Notes under the pieces: model-generated
Databases searched by the model: none
Told to the model about the DNA's origin: nothing
The model's input: the letters and a program-made list of their open reading frames with translations, nothing else
Origin: Candidatus Thorarchaeota archaeon SMTZ1-83
Lineage (GTDB): Archaea > Asgardarchaeota > Thorarchaeia > Thorarchaeales > Thorarchaeaceae
Assembly (NCBI GenBank): GCA_001563325.1
Contig: LRSK01000063.1
Coordinates: forward strand, 1-7,089
Reading direction: 5' to 3'
Length of the DNA: 7,089 nucleotides
Translations under genes and position numbers: made by a program
Shown here: positions 1 to 5,626 of the stretch, in pieces
Layout: every line of letters starts with the position of its first letter
How positions within the stretch are numbered: position 1 is the first letter of the stretch

Positions 1-67
1 CTTCTGGAATTACTTCCTTACCTATCCCATCTCCAGGTAACACGGAAATCTTGTACTTCCTCGTCAA
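1..67 (-). CDS. Isocitrate/3-isopropylmalate dehydrogenase family protein, N-terminal fragment
   Basis: Only the first 22 codons lie in the window; the gene runs off the left edge. The minus strand reads MTRKYKISVLPGDGIGKEV followed by IPE. This is the N-terminal strand and glycine-rich loop (LPGDGIGxEV) of the metal-dependent, NAD(P)-linked decarboxylating dehydrogenases: isocitrate, 3-isopropylmalate, homoisocitrate and tartrate types. These act on 2-hydroxy acids in the TCA cycle or in leucine and lysine synthesis. The fragment cannot say which substrate is used. The start is taken as TTG at 67 because an AGGTGAG site lies 4-5 nt upstream and the protein then begins right before the conserved KISVLPGDG block. 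An in-frame GTG at 76 would overlap the ribosome binding site. It lies 9 bp after the stop of the small upstream gene, so the two are probably translated from one message. Family assignment is firm; the specific enzyme is unknown. Confidence 0.85.
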   Translation of the reverse strand, partial: MTRKYKISVLPGDGIGKEVIPE

Positions 68-71
68 ATAG

Positions 72-78
72 CTCACCT
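72..78 (-). promoter_or_regulatory. Ribosome binding site of the dehydrogenase gene
   Basis: The minus strand reads AGGTGAG, a good match to the archaeal anti-Shine-Dalgarno sequence. It sits 4-5 nt before the TTG at 67 and overlaps the TAG stop (77-79) of the preceding gene. It supports TTG over the in-frame GTG at 76 and suggests translational coupling between the two genes. Confidence 0.7.
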
Positions 79-406
79 AGTAGCTTCCTAACCATCCTAA
101 ATCATTACCCTCATCGTCCAAGAGGTTTACCATGGTGTCCATCCTTTTACCATTCGCATATCGAATTTGGCATCTTATTATGAAGGGTTTCTTGCATTTG
201 TTACATTCAACAGCCCAATTCTCAACTACATTTTCAATGTCCCTGCCAGTTATCTTCTCCGGCTCTCTATTCATTTCTATAAGTGTAAGTTCCTTGCCAT
301 CACATGCGTATGTGCATTCCTTCAGAGGAATTCCTTCCATGCCTCTTCTCCCAAGGGCAACGAACACCTGATCTGGAAGGTCGTCGAGAGTTGGTTTGCT
401 TGTCAA
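77..406 (-). CDS. Small Cys-containing protein of unknown function (possible zinc-binding)
   Basis: I do not recognise this protein. From the preferred TTG start at 406 it has 109 residues. It carries five cysteines besides none in its N-terminus: a C-x3-C pair (ECTYACDG, about residues 31-35), then a C-x2-C-x7-C cluster (ECNKCKKPFIIRC, about 68-79). This spacing could bind zinc, but no named zinc-ribbon family is clear. The C-terminus is acidic and ends in GWLGSY. There is no signal peptide or membrane segment, so it is probably cytoplasmic. The frame is open up to a GTG at 502 (141 aa), but that start has no ribosome binding site, lies only 15 bp from the divergent FAH gene, and adds a Ser/Thr/Asp-rich tail that looks non-conserved. 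TTG 406 has AAGGAG 9 nt upstream. An ATG at 340 is a third option. Its stop overlaps the ribosome binding site of the dehydrogenase, which argues that the frame is really translated. Confidence 0.65.
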   Translation of the reverse strand: MTSKPTLDDLPDQVFVALGRRGMEGIPLKECTYACDGKELTLIEMNREPEKITGRDIENVVENWAVECNKCKKPFIIRCQIRYANGKRMDTMVNLLDDEGNDLGWLGSY

Positions 407-415
407 ATGAGAACA

Positions 416-421
416 CTCCTT
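416..421 (-). promoter_or_regulatory. Ribosome binding site supporting the TTG start at 406
   Basis: The minus strand reads AAGGAG with 9 nt to the TTG at 404-406. No comparable site precedes the GTG at 502. The site favours the 109-aa product and leaves about 110 bp of non-coding DNA between this gene and the divergent FAH gene. Confidence 0.5.
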
Positions 422-455
422 AGCACTGACTCTACTGGTATCGGATAAATCAGAT

Positions 456-466
456 GGTGCAGCACC
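456..466. repeat. Operator-like palindrome in the divergent intergenic region
   Basis: GGTGCAGCACC is a perfect 5-bp inverted repeat around one central base. It is flanked by GATA (444-447) and TATC (469-472), which extend the dyad imperfectly. It lies about 50 bp from both the TTG at 406 and the ATG at 518, so a bound regulator could control both directions. A second, wider-spaced inverted repeat, TGGTATC (436-442) and GATACCA (495-501), brackets it. If the small gene really starts at 502, this stretch is coding (Gly-Ala-Ala-Pro) and the palindrome may be chance. No regulator gene is adjacent. Confidence 0.3.
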
Positions 467-517
467 TGTATCAGTACTACCGCTAAAGATTAATGATACC
501 ACAGAGTAATAGGCTTC

Positions 518-1429
518 ATGCGGCTTTTCACTTACTCACGGCTCGGAGTGTCATCAATTGGTGTTGAGGTTGAAGGTGGGATTCTCGATCTTCCGGACGC
601 TGCTCGATATTTTGGCTCTACCTACCTCACGGATGGACAGAGATTTCCAACAACCATGAAGGACCTTCTCACTTGGGAGACAGGAATAGATGCCGTTAGG
701 TCTATAGTAGAGAAGTTTGAGAAGCTCCCCGTGCTTCAGCGCCCTCTCGTTTTTCCTACTTATTCTGTAAAAATTCTAGCCCCAATATATCGGCCTGGAA
801 AAATAGTAGCTCTTGGTCTGAATTACAAGGAGCATATTGAAGAAACAGGAAGAGAAACACCCGGATTTCCATTAATTTTCGCCAAATTTTCATCTTGTGT
901 AGTGAACCCTGATGATGTAATTCCTATGCCCAAGGTTTCAGATAAACTGGACTGGGAGGTAGAGCTTGCGGTTGTTATTGGAAAGACCTGCAAAGATATC
1001 GATGAAGAGAATGCTCTGGACTACGTGGCTGGCTACACAATAATCAATGACGTGAGCGCCCGAGACCTTCAGAGTGAGGACGTTCAATGGATAAGAAGCA
1101 AGTCTCTTGATGGCTTGGGACCTCTAGGGCCATGCATCGTCACAGTCGATGAGCTGGGAGATGGTTCAGGTCTGACGATGCAGACAAAGATCAATGGTGT
1201 TGTAAAACAGGACTCAAGCACATCCCTGCTCCGTTGTGGTGTACGTCGGATAGTTTCTCATCTGTCGCAATCCTTCACCCTTGAACCAGCTGATATAATT
1301 GCGACAGGTACACCATCGGGAGTAGGATTCGCAAGAGATCCGCCTGAGTTTCTCAAGCCCGGTGATCAGATGGAGCTCTACATTGAGAAAATCGGTTATC
1401 TAAGAAACAGAATAATTTCAGCCAAGTAA
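518..1429 (+). CDS. Fumarylacetoacetate hydrolase (FAH) family protein
   Basis: A 303-residue soluble enzyme of the FAH superfamily, whose members hydrolyse, decarboxylate or isomerise 2-oxo acids and acylpyruvates using Mg2+ or Mn2+. Residues 1-80 form the usual short N-terminal domain. The catalytic domain starts near KIVALGLNYKEHIEETG (95-111), with the candidate catalytic His107. Metal ligands are Glu147 and Glu149 in DWEVELAVVIG and Asp178 in NDVSARD. Lys195 lies in the SKSLDGLGPLGP segment, and TGTPSGVG (263-270) is the C-terminal signature. Every core residue is present, and the length matches two-domain members such as 2-hydroxyhepta-2,4-diene-1,7-dioate isomerase, acylpyruvase (FAHD1-like) or oxaloacetate decarboxylase. 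The sequence alone does not choose among these. Archaeal 2-keto-3-deoxyarabinonate dehydratase is a relative, but the NYKEH and DWEVEL blocks here fit the acylpyruvase/isomerase branch better. The ATG at 518 has only a weak AGG upstream. It is the only plus-strand gene in the window. Confidence 0.92.
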   Translation: MRLFTYSRLGVSSIGVEVEGGILDLPDAARYFGSTYLTDGQRFPTTMKDLLTWETGIDAVRSIVEKFEKLPVLQRPLVFPTYSVKILAPIYRPGKIVALGLNYKEHIEETGRETPGFPLIFAKFSSCVVNPDDVIPMPKVSDKLDWEVELAVVIGKTCKDIDEENALDYVAGYTIINDVSARDLQSEDVQWIRSKSLDGLGPLGPCIVTVDELGDGSGLTMQTKINGVVKQDSSTSLLRCGVRRIVSHLSQSFTLEPADIIATGTPSGVGFARDPPEFLKPGDQMELYIEKIGYLRNRIISAK

Positions 1430-1438
1430 AACACCATA

Positions 1439-3733
1439 TTATGTGAAATTCACTCTGATCATCTGACCTCGACGAAACTGCGCTCTTATCGCTATGACTT
1501 CTGGAGCAACAAGATGCAAGTTGACCTCCTCATTATCTACTAACGCCTTCTTAGGTGTCCACTCTGAACCAAAGACTATGAACACGGATTCCATCCTTCT
1601 CGCATCTCTGATGACTGTAAGCTCCAGTTGATTACGTTCACTGTCCCATAATTGGTCTTTGATTTCGACGGCTCCTTGGGTGAAATGCATGCTTGTGCTT
1701 AGAACCGATGGCACAAGAGACTCTGGTCTGATTGCAAGCAGCTTTACAGAGTGAGGTTTTAGATCCGCTATATTCACCATCTTCTCGACCATCCCTTCAT
1801 ATTGCTCAGTCCAGAACTCAAAGAGATGGTGAGGAAGGTCATCATCTAGTCCGATTTCTCTCAATGAGAATTTGACATTGATAGGCGCCTCACCAAAATT
1901 GAACACTCCCACAGCTGCCCAACTTCCCATGGGGGTCTCTATGGGGAGTGCAAAAAGTCGAGGGTTTGCTTCCACCAATGAATCAACTGCAACTGCACTC
2001 CTGGAATATACCGGGAGGAGCTTGTCGAACATATGGAGGCGATCTTCAGAAAGCTCCTCAATGCGGTCGCTCATCAATAGCATTCCTCCACTAAGTGCAA
2101 TAGCTGTCATCCATAAGCGCAGCTCTTCCAGCGTTGTATTGGTGTCTTGATGACGTAGCATCACACAATCGGGGTCATTCTTCCACCATCTATCATGCAT
2201 GAAAGCTCTGGTCAGTGTGTTAATAGCAGCCGGATACGTGCCAAGGCCGCCCTCCCCTTCATACATCCAAACTGGTCCTATGTCCGCACCAATTCTCATT
2301 CCATTCACAATTCCAATGCACGGTCCTAGGGGTGCTCCACAACCCAGAATGAAAGAGTCACCCACGGCTTTGCGGATGGCTTCAAGTCCATGTCTAATCG
2401 CCTGTCCTCGTGTCATGAAGGGGTCCTGACGCCTTCCCTCTACTGCAGCGTCGTATAGGAAATCAATCTTGAAATACTCATAACCATCAGAACGGAAACG
2501 CTTGAAGGTCGCCTCCAAGAATGATATTACTTCTGAGTTGGTGAGGTCAAGAGCATAATAGTCGCCAAGCCAAAGAGGATTCTGGCCAGCTACTATTGGC
2601 TTATTCTCATCATCTTTTACAAACCAATCGGAATTTTCCTTGAACAACTTGGAATGTTGAGATGCAATAAATGGTGCAGTCCAGATTCCTGCTCTATATC
2701 CTGACCCATTAATACTATCAACTAGAGCACTCAATCCCATCTGGAACTTATCATTGGGTTCCCAATCACCAATTGCCCTCTGGTAGCCATCATCCAATTG
2801 AATCCATTCAAGTTCCTTTCCGAATCGCTCAGAGAGCAGCTTTGTATTCGCCTTCATCTCACCCTCGTCAATGACAGTGTAGTAGTAGTACCAGCTACAC
2901 CAACCTGTAGGAACATTTTCACACGAAATAGCAGTCATAGTTTTGCCAACGATTTCCGCATATTGAATTAGATCTGAAAGCCCGTCATCACTTACCAGCA
3001 CGACGAGCTCCTCCGAAGCAAAACTCTGGTTCTTGGGAACAAGGGCCCCATCTCCGAGCGAAGATGCAACAATTCGTGATAGCCTGCTTGTTTCTTTCTC
3101 TCGTCCGTGCAGTGCTATTTCAGAAAGCTGGTTTGCCATTGTAGAAAAGCCTACAGTGAGGGCACGTTTAGACTTGACATTACTGAGCACACTGAAGAAG
3201 TGGCTCTTGTTCTCTCCTACTTCCAATTGCCGTGCCTGACTAAGGTCCCATGACTGGAAACCATTCCTAAAGAATCTAAGATCTTGACCATTCCATCCAG
3301 TGTATATCCTGGATTCATTTTCGATATCAATCGCAAGTGGATTGAAGGCCAGTATACTCACATCTTCAGACTTGTTTCTGAACATCAAAAGACAGTTATA
3401 CCCTCTCTGATTCCTATTTATACTGAACCTCACATTGAGTTCCGTTCTCTTGTCAGAGTCGGTCAGCTTCAAGACTACAACCTTTCCTTCTCCTCGTTCA
3501 TCCTTGTAATCTACTGAACTGAATGACCTATAGATCATCTTTCTGGAATCTAGAGTCTGTAGCTCTGTTTGTATCTGAACATACGCGTTGGAAAAATACA
3601 TTATTTGGTCATCCACTGAGGCCAAGGAAATCGTACCTAGTCTCGTATTGAAATTAAGAGTGACCAAATCATTGCTCAAGCTGATTGATTCCTCGCCAAC
3701 CTCAAGCTTGCAGTAAGGGCGATCTTTCTCCAT
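1439..3733 (-). CDS. Alpha-galactosidase, glycoside hydrolase family 36
   Basis: A 764-residue retaining glycosidase that should remove terminal alpha-galactose (possibly alpha-GalNAc) from oligosaccharides. Residues 1 to about 265 form the N-terminal beta-sandwich. The (beta/alpha)8 barrel begins at GWCSWYYYY (277-285) and includes QLDDGYQ (312-318). The nucleophile is Asp424 in YFKIDFLYD, and the acid/base is Asp484 in GMRIGADIGPVW. CGAPLGP (465-471) is the substrate-binding Cys-x-x-Gly region, and the barrel closes with TAIALSGGMLLMSD (543-556). A C-terminal beta domain fills about 590-764. No signal peptide or membrane segment is visible, so it should act on imported substrates in the cytoplasm. 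The length is slightly above the roughly 700-residue norm because of the C-terminal part. The ATG has an AGGAGG site 8 nt upstream. It is the last gene of the minus-strand run, and its stop faces the FAH stop across 9 bp. The plant-type raffinose synthases are relatives, but the motif set fits prokaryotic GalA best. Confidence 0.93.
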   Translation of the reverse strand: MEKDRPYCKLEVGEESISLSNDLVTLNFNTRLGTISLASVDDQIMYFSNAYVQIQTELQTLDSRKMIYRSFSSVDYKDERGEGKVVVLKLTDSDKRTELNVRFSINRNQRGYNCLLMFRNKSEDVSILAFNPLAIDIENESRIYTGWNGQDLRFFRNGFQSWDLSQARQLEVGENKSHFFSVLSNVKSKRALTVGFSTMANQLSEIALHGREKETSRLSRIVASSLGDGALVPKNQSFASEELVVLVSDDGLSDLIQYAEIVGKTMTAISCENVPTGWCSWYYYYTVIDEGEMKANTKLLSERFGKELEWIQLDDGYQRAIGDWEPNDKFQMGLSALVDSINGSGYRAGIWTAPFIASQHSKLFKENSDWFVKDDENKPIVAGQNPLWLGDYYALDLTNSEVISFLEATFKRFRSDGYEYFKIDFLYDAAVEGRRQDPFMTRGQAIRHGLEAIRKAVGDSFILGCGAPLGPCIGIVNGMRIGADIGPVWMYEGEGGLGTYPAAINTLTRAFMHDRWWKNDPDCVMLRHQDTNTTLEELRLWMTAIALSGGMLLMSDRIEELSEDRLHMFDKLLPVYSRSAVAVDSLVEANPRLFALPIETPMGSWAAVGVFNFGEAPINVKFSLREIGLDDDLPHHLFEFWTEQYEGMVEKMVNIADLKPHSVKLLAIRPESLVPSVLSTSMHFTQGAVEIKDQLWDSERNQLELTVIRDARRMESVFIVFGSEWTPKKALVDNEEVNLHLVAPEVIAIRAQFRRGQMIRVNFT

Positions 3734-3741
3734 TCAACTTG

Positions 3742-3747
3742 CCTCCT
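3742..3747 (-). promoter_or_regulatory. Strong ribosome binding site of the alpha-galactosidase gene
   Basis: A perfect AGGAGG on the minus strand with 8 nt to the ATG at 3731-3733. It is the strongest ribosome binding site in the window and fixes the start. The rest of the 99-bp gap (3734-3832) shows no clear TATA element or oligo-T terminator. Confidence 0.8.
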
Positions 3748-3832
3748 AGATTGTGATGTCCAAGGCTTTCCCTCTTATTCTTTGCCCGAAGTGTCTAACT
3801 CTAGGATTGCATAGTGCAGAGAGCTGAATGAG

Positions 3833-4381
3833 TCAGAGCTCTGACGCCCTTTTCATGGCATCATCCGCCTCTTCATACTCGAAGAGTCGCTTGTGGGCGC
3901 TAGCCAACATCTCCCAAGCTTCCTTGTCTTTTGGCTGGAGTTCCAAGTATCTCTTCATGTATCTCTTGACGCACTCCAAATCCTTGAGATTCTCACAGCA
4001 TTTTGCACCGTAGAATAGTGCTCGCTTGTGGTCCATCTCAGGACCCATTTGTTCCCGGAAGATTTTAAGGGCTGCCTCCCATTCCTGATTGTTGTAGAAC
4101 TCCATCCCTTCTTTAAATCGAGTTTCCATTGCTCCATACTGAGGCATGCGAGCAGCAAATCGCCCGAACACCATCATTGAGGAACAGCAAACGAGAATCA
4201 TGGCGATGAGAACGGTGGCCCCTAGGATGATTCTAGGGTCTAAAAAGGGTAAGCCCAATTGACCTACGACCCATGCCAGAAGAACGCCACTCACAAGAAT
4301 GACAATAGCAACAACCGATATTATCCGGATATCCAGTTTAAATGGCTTCCTTGTTCTCTCAGGGTCAGTCGGAGCGAACAT
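3833..4381 (-). CDS. Membrane-anchored TPR-like protein
   Basis: A 182-residue protein with a short basic N-terminus and two transmembrane helices at about 17-40 (IRIISVVAIVILVSGVLLAW) and 50-73, joined by a short loop (GLPFLDPR). The rest is a soluble helical domain. The basic residues before helix 1 predict N-terminus inside, so the C-terminal domain would face the cytoplasm. That domain resembles two to three tetratricopeptide repeats: FKEGMEFYNNQEWEAALKIF (89-108), ALFYGAKCCENLKDLECVKRY (121-141) with YLELQP at its end, and EAWEMLASAHKRLFEYEEAD (154-173). TPR domains bind partner proteins, so this is probably a scaffold or recruitment factor at the membrane; the partner is unknown. It also has several cysteines (CC at 65-66 in helix 2; CC at 128-129 and C137 in the TPR part). 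TGAGG lies about 4 nt before the ATG at 4381. It directly follows a soluble TPR gene, 61 bp away. Confidence 0.85.
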   Translation of the reverse strand: MFAPTDPERTRKPFKLDIRIISVVAIVILVSGVLLAWVVGQLGLPFLDPRIILGATVLIAMILVCCSSMMVFGRFAARMPQYGAMETRFKEGMEFYNNQEWEAALKIFREQMGPEMDHKRALFYGAKCCENLKDLECVKRYMKRYLELQPKDKEAWEMLASAHKRLFEYEEADDAMKRASEL

Positions 4382-4442
4382 AATTCCTCAGCTGTACACT
4401 TGCTCCTTTTAGGTGTGATGAATCAAACATTGACGAATCCAG

Positions 4443-5069
4443 TCAGTCACCTGGTTCCTGTTTCCTTCTTTTGCTCCTCTCCAAAGCGGCTCTTGTGGAT
4501 TCAAGTCTGTCTCGGGAAACATGAATCCATTGGTTGACCCGTTTTTCAAGGGATGGATCTAGTTCAAGAGCCGCTTCCGCACATGCTATAGCTCGCTCAT
4601 CATCACCCTCTATAAAGTGGGCATTTGCAGAGTTATAGAATGCCTCGGCATAATCTGGTTGTATTGCCACCGCTCTAGTATATGCCTCTATTGCACTCCT
4701 TGCATCAGCAAGTCGCGAAAATGCGTTCCCCAAGTTATTCCATGCTTCGGCATCCTCCGGGTCAATTCTGAGCGCTTCTTCGTAGCACTTCTTGGCTCCT
4801 TCGAAGTCTGCCATGTCATAGAGTGCTGTTGCTTTGTTGAACCATGTCTCGAAAATCATGTTATCGATAGCAAGGGCTTCATCATATGCTATGATAGCTT
4901 CTTTCTCCTTTCCGGAACTTGCCAATGCAAATCCAAGATTATACCATCCCTCGATGGACTCAGGATGCTTATCAAGGAAAATCCTCAGGAGGTCTACTGC
5001 CTTATCGTAAAGCTCTGATTCTATTAGACTCACCGCACGGACTAGCTGATCCTCATTATCCATTGCCAT
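4443..5069 (-). CDS. Soluble tetratricopeptide repeat (TPR) protein
   Basis: A 208-residue protein made almost wholly of TPR helical hairpins. Equivalent aromatic positions fall exactly 34 residues apart: Trp42 (GWYNLGFALA), Trp76 (TWFNKATALY), Trp110 (AWNNLGNAFS) and Phe144 (AFYNSANAHF). Each repeat ends in a helix such as AIIAYDEALAID or AKKCYEEALRIDP. With a degenerate first repeat (about 6-38) and a last half-hairpin (about 141-173) there are about five repeats. The C-terminal tail (175-208) is charged and rich in Arg and Lys. There is no signal peptide or membrane segment, so it is cytoplasmic. The fold binds proteins; no catalytic residues are present and the ligand cannot be read from sequence. 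ATG codons at 5069 and 5063 are both possible starts, and the ribosome binding site is weak (GGT, 7 nt before 5069). An upstream in-frame stop rules out a longer form. It probably works with the membrane-anchored TPR protein encoded downstream. Confidence 0.93.
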   Translation of the reverse strand: MAMDNEDQLVRAVSLIESELYDKAVDLLRIFLDKHPESIEGWYNLGFALASSGKEKEAIIAYDEALAIDNMIFETWFNKATALYDMADFEGAKKCYEEALRIDPEDAEAWNNLGNAFSRLADARSAIEAYTRAVAIQPDYAEAFYNSANAHFIEGDDERAIACAEAALELDPSLEKRVNQWIHVSRDRLESTRAALERSKRRKQEPGD

Positions 5070-5154
5070 CTTAATACCAATCCGTCATTTTCTGGATTTC
5101 CTCGTCATGGCAGGTGTTGTTTGTGCTGACATTGATTCTTTATTCGTTCAGATT

Positions 5155-5586
5155 TTATTCTGGCTTCCTAGCTGTCCGCCTTGCAATAATACTCAGGATG
5201 ATTCCTATGCCAGTCGTCGTCATTGCTGTGGCTAAGAATAGGTCCAGAGCGGCGCCTGCACCTGCAGTATAGACATTCTGTGCGATCTGTATAATGAGAC
5301 TGATTAGGCCCATTCCGGCACCAATTCCGATTAGGAACTTGCCAGTCCCTAGTCGGTCTGTGGTCATTAGCAAGCCGCCTCCAATGACGGTTATGCCGCC
5401 TAGCCCAGCAAGGATAAGCAGGATATAGGAAATCAGATTCAGAATATCGACGAAGGGGGCGAGCTCAGGTATTGATGCAAGTATCTGAGTGATAGTACCT
5501 ACAATGCCAACGCTGCCTGCAGCACCTGCAATCCAAAGTAGAATACCACCAATCAACGCAAGGAGAAATGGTATTTTGTTTCTCAT
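5155..5586 (-). CDS. Small four-helix integral membrane protein, function unknown
   Basis: A 143-residue, strongly hydrophobic protein from the ATG at 5586. Four transmembrane segments are visible at about 6-36 (IPFLLALIGGILLWIAG onward), 45-74 (VDILNLISYILLILAGLGG onward), 82-104 (GKFLIGIGAGMGLISLIIQ) and 113-135. They are rich in Gly and Ala, which suggests close helix packing, and the protein ends in a basic ARRTARKPE tail that should be cytoplasmic. Charged residues inside the helices are almost absent, so a solute-coupled transporter seems unlikely. I recognise no named family; similar small Gly-rich four-helix proteins are common in archaeal genomes. The frame also allows GTG at 5592, but GGTG lies 5 nt before the ATG and would overlap the GTG, so ATG is preferred. 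It lies 40 bp downstream of the PHP gene and 85 bp upstream of the TPR pair. Confidence 0.8.
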   Translation of the reverse strand: MRNKIPFLLALIGGILLWIAGAAGSVGIVGTITQILASIPELAPFVDILNLISYILLILAGLGGITVIGGGLLMTTDRLGTGKFLIGIGAGMGLISLIIQIAQNVYTAGAGAALDLFLATAMTTTGIGIILSIIARRTARKPE

Positions 5587-5591
5587 ATCCA

Positions 5592-5595
5592 CACC
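5592..5595 (-). promoter_or_regulatory. Ribosome binding site deciding the start of the four-helix membrane protein
   Basis: GGTG on the minus strand with 5 nt to the ATG at 5584-5586. It overlaps the alternative GTG codon (5590-5592), which has no site of its own. This supports the 143-aa form. Confidence 0.5.
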
Positions 5596-5618
5596 AATTG
5601 ATTACTTCTGAAACTAAC

Positions 5619-5626
5619 CTATAATT
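5619..5626 (-). promoter_or_regulatory. Possible archaeal TATA box for the four-helix membrane protein
   Basis: AATTATAG on the minus strand lies about 36 bp before the ATG at 5586, a distance that would place transcription start just upstream of or at the ribosome binding site. It directly follows the stop codon of the PHP gene. It has no clear BRE element and such AT-rich octamers occur by chance, so this is a weak call. Confidence 0.22.

Noticed and set aside
132..448. Two plus-strand open frames (79 and 93 aa) across the small Cys-containing gene
   Set aside because: They overlap each other and the minus-strand gene, have no good ribosome binding site and show no recognisable protein pattern; the minus frame links directly to the dehydrogenase ribosome binding site.
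1872..3517. Several plus-strand open frames of 68-92 aa inside the alpha-galactosidase gene
   Set aside because: They are antisense shadows of a gene whose catalytic motifs are intact throughout; their translations are Ser/Pro-rich and low in pattern.
3734..3832. Possible hairpin or terminator between the anchored TPR gene and the alpha-galactosidase gene
   Set aside because: Only short imperfect repeats are seen, with no following T tract on the minus strand.
3828..5018. Open frames overlapping the two TPR genes on either strand, up to 133 aa
   Set aside because: The TPR periodicity and membrane helices lie in the annotated frames; the others have no domain or start signal.
4443..5069. The 34-residue periodicity as a possible recent DNA-level tandem repeat
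   Set aside because: The period is visible in the protein but the DNA copies differ greatly, as expected for old TPR repeats.
5071..5088. Five-codon mini-ORF (MTDWY) just before the TPR gene, possibly a leader peptide
   Set aside because: The possible GAGG site is 11 nt away, the peptide has no attenuation-type residue run, and such short frames are expected by chance.
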